Below, one piece after another: positions 60,701-64,000 of a stretch of 64,000 nt of DNA (position 1 is the first letter of the stretch; every line of letters starts with the position of its first letter). Position numbers and translations under genes: made by a program. The DNA comes from Viscum album (Eukaryota > Streptophyta > Magnoliopsida > Santalales > Viscaceae). The notes under the pieces are model-generated. The model searched no databases, had not been told where the DNA came from, and worked only from the letters and a program-made list of their open reading frames with translations. The stretch spans positions 1,546,484,868 to 1,546,548,867 of the forward strand of contig OY728122.1 of assembly GCA_963277665.1 (NCBI GenBank). Direction: 5' to 3'.

Positions 60701-62462
60701 CATTTTTTTTATATATTAATGAATAGGTGTCCTAATTGGACCAAAAAAGATGTCCATTCTGAGTATCATCTCATGTAGATCATTATGGTGAAATGGTTGA
60801 GGTGGTTTGAGGAATCATGTGAGTCATTTAAATATTTTATGTTAATGGAGATCTTCACCCACTAGTATAAGAATTTAGTTGTCTCCTAAGAGAGATACAA
60901 GAAATGAGATTAATCGGTTCGGTGTTAGGACCATCCATGATTTATACATTGATATGATATGGTCCATGATCTATCTCTCTTCAATGATTAATTTTTATTT
61001 TTCCCTTTGAGGATGTCTCCCTTGTGAGGTGAACCCTTCTTGAAAAGGAAAATGGGAGACCTATTGTTTTTGGGGATCCCCGGTTGGATTACTCTAGTTA
61101 CGCTCAACCTACAAGAACACTTGTATTATGAAACTATCTTCCTCATGTTATTAGGTGTACCCTATGGTGTTCCTTTTCTTACATCCTCACATAGATAATA
61201 CCAACATGGATTCCATTACCTGTGTAATGATCTATGGATCCAATATAGGATACTTATTATTCTAACACAACTTACGGGGTACCATATAAGACGCCCCTTC
61301 CTATAAAAAATTCCAAGGATACTTGATTGTATTCCAATATTGAATTTCTATTTCATGATATCTTGTAGGATACCATCGTTACCTTTCCAGCTATGGATCT
61401 CTTGTAGAATTACTCTTTGTTTTTGACTTGTGGGACCGAGTTGATGCACCCATGTTGGACCAACCATAATCTAGTACATCAGGTTGGTGAAAAGTTGGTA
61501 TAGGTTTTTAGATTATATACCTTACATAACTTATAAACAAATTACTTTATGGTAGTAGTGGTGGAGTAGGAATTTTGCCACCTTCATTAATTTTTAGTTC
61601 ATTAAATTGTTTAATTTTGAGGCATCGACGATTACCAAAGGGGCTTCTTGGTTGCTCGCTGATGATAATGGCACTAGAAATCAGTATTTTCCTTTTTAAT
61701 AACTAAAAATATTTCATTGGATCTATCTTTTTATCCCTGTTATATTATATTTTATTTTTATAAATAGTGGTAATTTCGGTGATATGGCTATCGACCCATA
61801 TGTTTGGTTATTATATTATTTTAATTTCAAGAGGTGGTTCCTAGTATCTGGATTATAATCATATGATTATGATATACAAGAATTACATGCCTAATAAGAA
61901 CACTCATGGATAATTTCCCTCAGGGGAGTGATGAGGATAAATCCAAAATCCTCATGTAGTTATATTATTGGGATTATTATGGTCTCCTCGATATGATTAT
62001 ACTGGCTAATGAGTATACTCTCCATAGTCCAAGGGATGATTATGATCTTCTTCATTATTTAAATGATCGTGGTGTGGTATATGGCATGTCAAATCATTGG
62101 AAACTCATTGGTGATTATGTTATCCCGGATTAAAGGCCACGAGGGGTGGGAATGGGATCTCACTGATGGGATCTACTTAAATAACCAAATTGTCATACCC
62201 TTATGGATTATCCAAGTCACAATGTTGTAACCACCCAAAGACCAGGACCTCGGACTTAGGCATTAGACTATTTTTACATTGAATATGTGGAATGGAATTT
62301 TTAATATCCAAAATTTTACGAAGATAATAAAAAAATCTTGTTGGTAAATTATTAATTCTTTATGTGAAAAATGTTTTATCAATAAATGTGTTAAAGGATT
62401 TGATTAATGAAAAAACTCATATTTAGTTTTGAATATTTAATCGAATATTTTTTGATTTAAAA
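57757..62462. other. Right flank, unassigned
   Basis: Very AT-rich to about 59,800, including an ATTAATTAATTA run at 59,705-59,755. From about 60,400 to 62,280 the sequence is less AT-rich, with short open frames (one of 76 codons at 60,441-60,671). No conserved motif is recognised in any frame. It may be a fossil element interior or host DNA. Confidence 0.4.
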
Positions 62463-64000
62463 TTTAACACCCCGTGATTTTATGAGACATGTTATTTTTA
62501 TTTTGATTGATGTATTGTTCTGTATGACCAACCATAGTAGCTTGTAGTATTCACAACACTATTATTTTCTTGTGTTACATGCAAGAGTTACCTTTCTCGA
62601 TATCTTATGTTGTATGCAATACTCAGTTTCAATAAACAACGATATATTATTAAAATATTATACAAAATAACTATTATGAATAGTATTAAAATCATTTTGA
62701 ATTTTATATTACATGAACATTAATATTTTTTAATTTATATAACATTATTTAAGAATAAATATAATATTTAATATAAAAGAAGTATTTTTAAAAAAAAATG
62801 CAATTTTACCGCCTTTCAATGGCGTGCATATTTTAAATGTAGTTTTTCACAATTTTATATATTCTATTTATAATAATAATCATATTATTTTGAAGAGGGA
62901 CATAAAAAATTAAACTTTGTGGAAATTTTCATATTTTTCTAATTAAATTCATATTGTGAGGAATAATGAAAAATTTTGCATTTTAATTCAAAACTCCCTT
63001 TCTGTCAAATTTATTTATAAAGTTATCTTATCTTTTTAATTATTATTAAAGTGTAATTGGAAATTTTTTTTAATTTATTATAATATTGGTAATTTTATGT
63101 AATTTCACATTTAAATTGGATGTCAACACATGCAAACTGTTGATATGTTATTACTTCTTAAAAAAAGCATTTTGGTTTTGACAACGGTAATTAATTTTAA
63201 ATTAATTACTACAACTTCTGTGTTTTGAATTAAAAAAAATGGAATAAATATTTATAAAAATAAGGTCCTAATTGTATGAATAGTTACCTATTATTTTTGG
63301 ACATTATGAATTGTAACTTCAGTAATTATTTTTATTTAGCATTTTTAAAGTGTAAATCGGGTAAATAAAGATAAACCAAATATTAATTTAATAACAAAAA
63401 ACTAACCTAAAATGTGTTGTAGTCCAATTAGATTATATATTTTATAACATGTAAATACATGGGTTTATTTTTGTAGCCAATGTATCCACATGGATGTGAA
63501 AAGGACATTTTATAAAAATTAATTTAAAGTGAAGAGAAATATAACACAAACATATATCTTTTACAAAACAAATTCGTTTATGGGGTTTTGTAAGTGATAT
63601 TTTAAACTATAAATATTCAATATAAATATAAAATTATTTTCGCCGTCACGGTACTTTATTTACAATTTTTATATATTATATAAATAAATTTAATTATGTC
63701 ATAATGATTATGCAGTGAGTTATTCATTTATAAAGGATTCATATAAATGATAATATAAATATTAAAATAAATGTTATTTGATTAATTTGATGAAATTTAT
63801 GAATTTAATGGATTAGAGTGAAATATAATCTTCTTCATAATTCCACTTATTCTATGGAATCATGTTTTTATGATTTTTTAATATATCAAGTATGAATAGT
63901 GTCTATAATTGACATAATTGATAAAATAAAAAATAAAATACATTATTAAATGGTATTAAATTCCTTAAAAAACTCATATTAATAAAAATTGTTATGTAAA
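62463..64000 (+). repeat. Start of an F1-like LTR in + orientation, cut by the window end
   Basis: TTTAACACCCCGTGATTTTA corresponds to the sense start TGTAACACCC of the F1 LTRs. It is followed by the same U3 order: palindrome-type segments at 62,540-62,650, an AACAACGATATATTATTA block, then CCGCCTTTCAATGGCG (about 62,810), the reverse complement of the GCGCCATCAAAAGGCG block at 7,950-7,965 in copy A. The window ends before its promoter. Confidence 0.68.

Overview
This window looks like intergenic DNA from a plant nuclear genome, probably a large repeat-rich one. I find no host gene. The flanks are very AT-rich. Almost all recognisable structure is degenerate Ty3/gypsy LTR retrotransposon sequence. 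Plant origin rests on three things: a Tat-type polyprotein with a second RNase H, an antisense plant-mobile-domain ORF, and an initiator-Met tRNA primer site next to a gag-only element. I cannot name the species.

The layout is one old element split by four later insertions. The host element (called F2 here, + orientation, about 2,441-57,756) has two LTRs of about 3.6 kb and a 2.7 kb interior (35,846-38,576) with only gag remains. Its 5' LTR holds (i) a minus-oriented solo LTR of a related family F1 (4,142-8,485, TSD ACGAT) and (ii) a complete 25.4 kb minus-oriented Tat-clade element (8,724-34,136, TSD AATAC). Its 3' LTR holds (iii) a minus-oriented F1 element with both LTRs (38,801-50,551) and (iv) another solo LTR (51,246-55,032, TSD TTTTT). 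With the insertions and one TSD copy each removed, the two F2 LTRs come to about 3,638 and 3,632 bp. Each insertion point falls where the uninterrupted sister LTR supplies an empty site.

The Tat element reads right to left: 5' LTR (31,036-34,136), a 3.3 kb leader with repeat-bearing ORF remains, gag (about 25.6-27.7 kb), a tandemly duplicated protease (22.8-24.3 kb), RT/RNase H, a second (archaeal-like) RNase H, integrase (to 19,145), a 4 kb repeat-rich 3' region, and 3' LTR (8,724-11,453). On the opposite strand, next to the 3' LTR, is a decayed plant-mobile-domain ORF with its own TATA-like box (11.57-14.93 kb). Every reading frame is broken, so nothing here encodes a working transposition protein.

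The most interesting signal is in the F1/F2 LTRs. Downstream of the LTR TATA box sit up to three short hairpins spaced about 185-190 bp apart. Their stems are kept by paired base changes between copies, and many carry the palindrome GTACGTAC. This looks like a selected RNA or DNA structure in the leader of a plant LTR retrotransposon family. The far left (1-2,440) and 57,757-62,462 are mostly unassignable, and 62,463-64,000 is the start of another F1-like LTR in + orientation cut by the window end.
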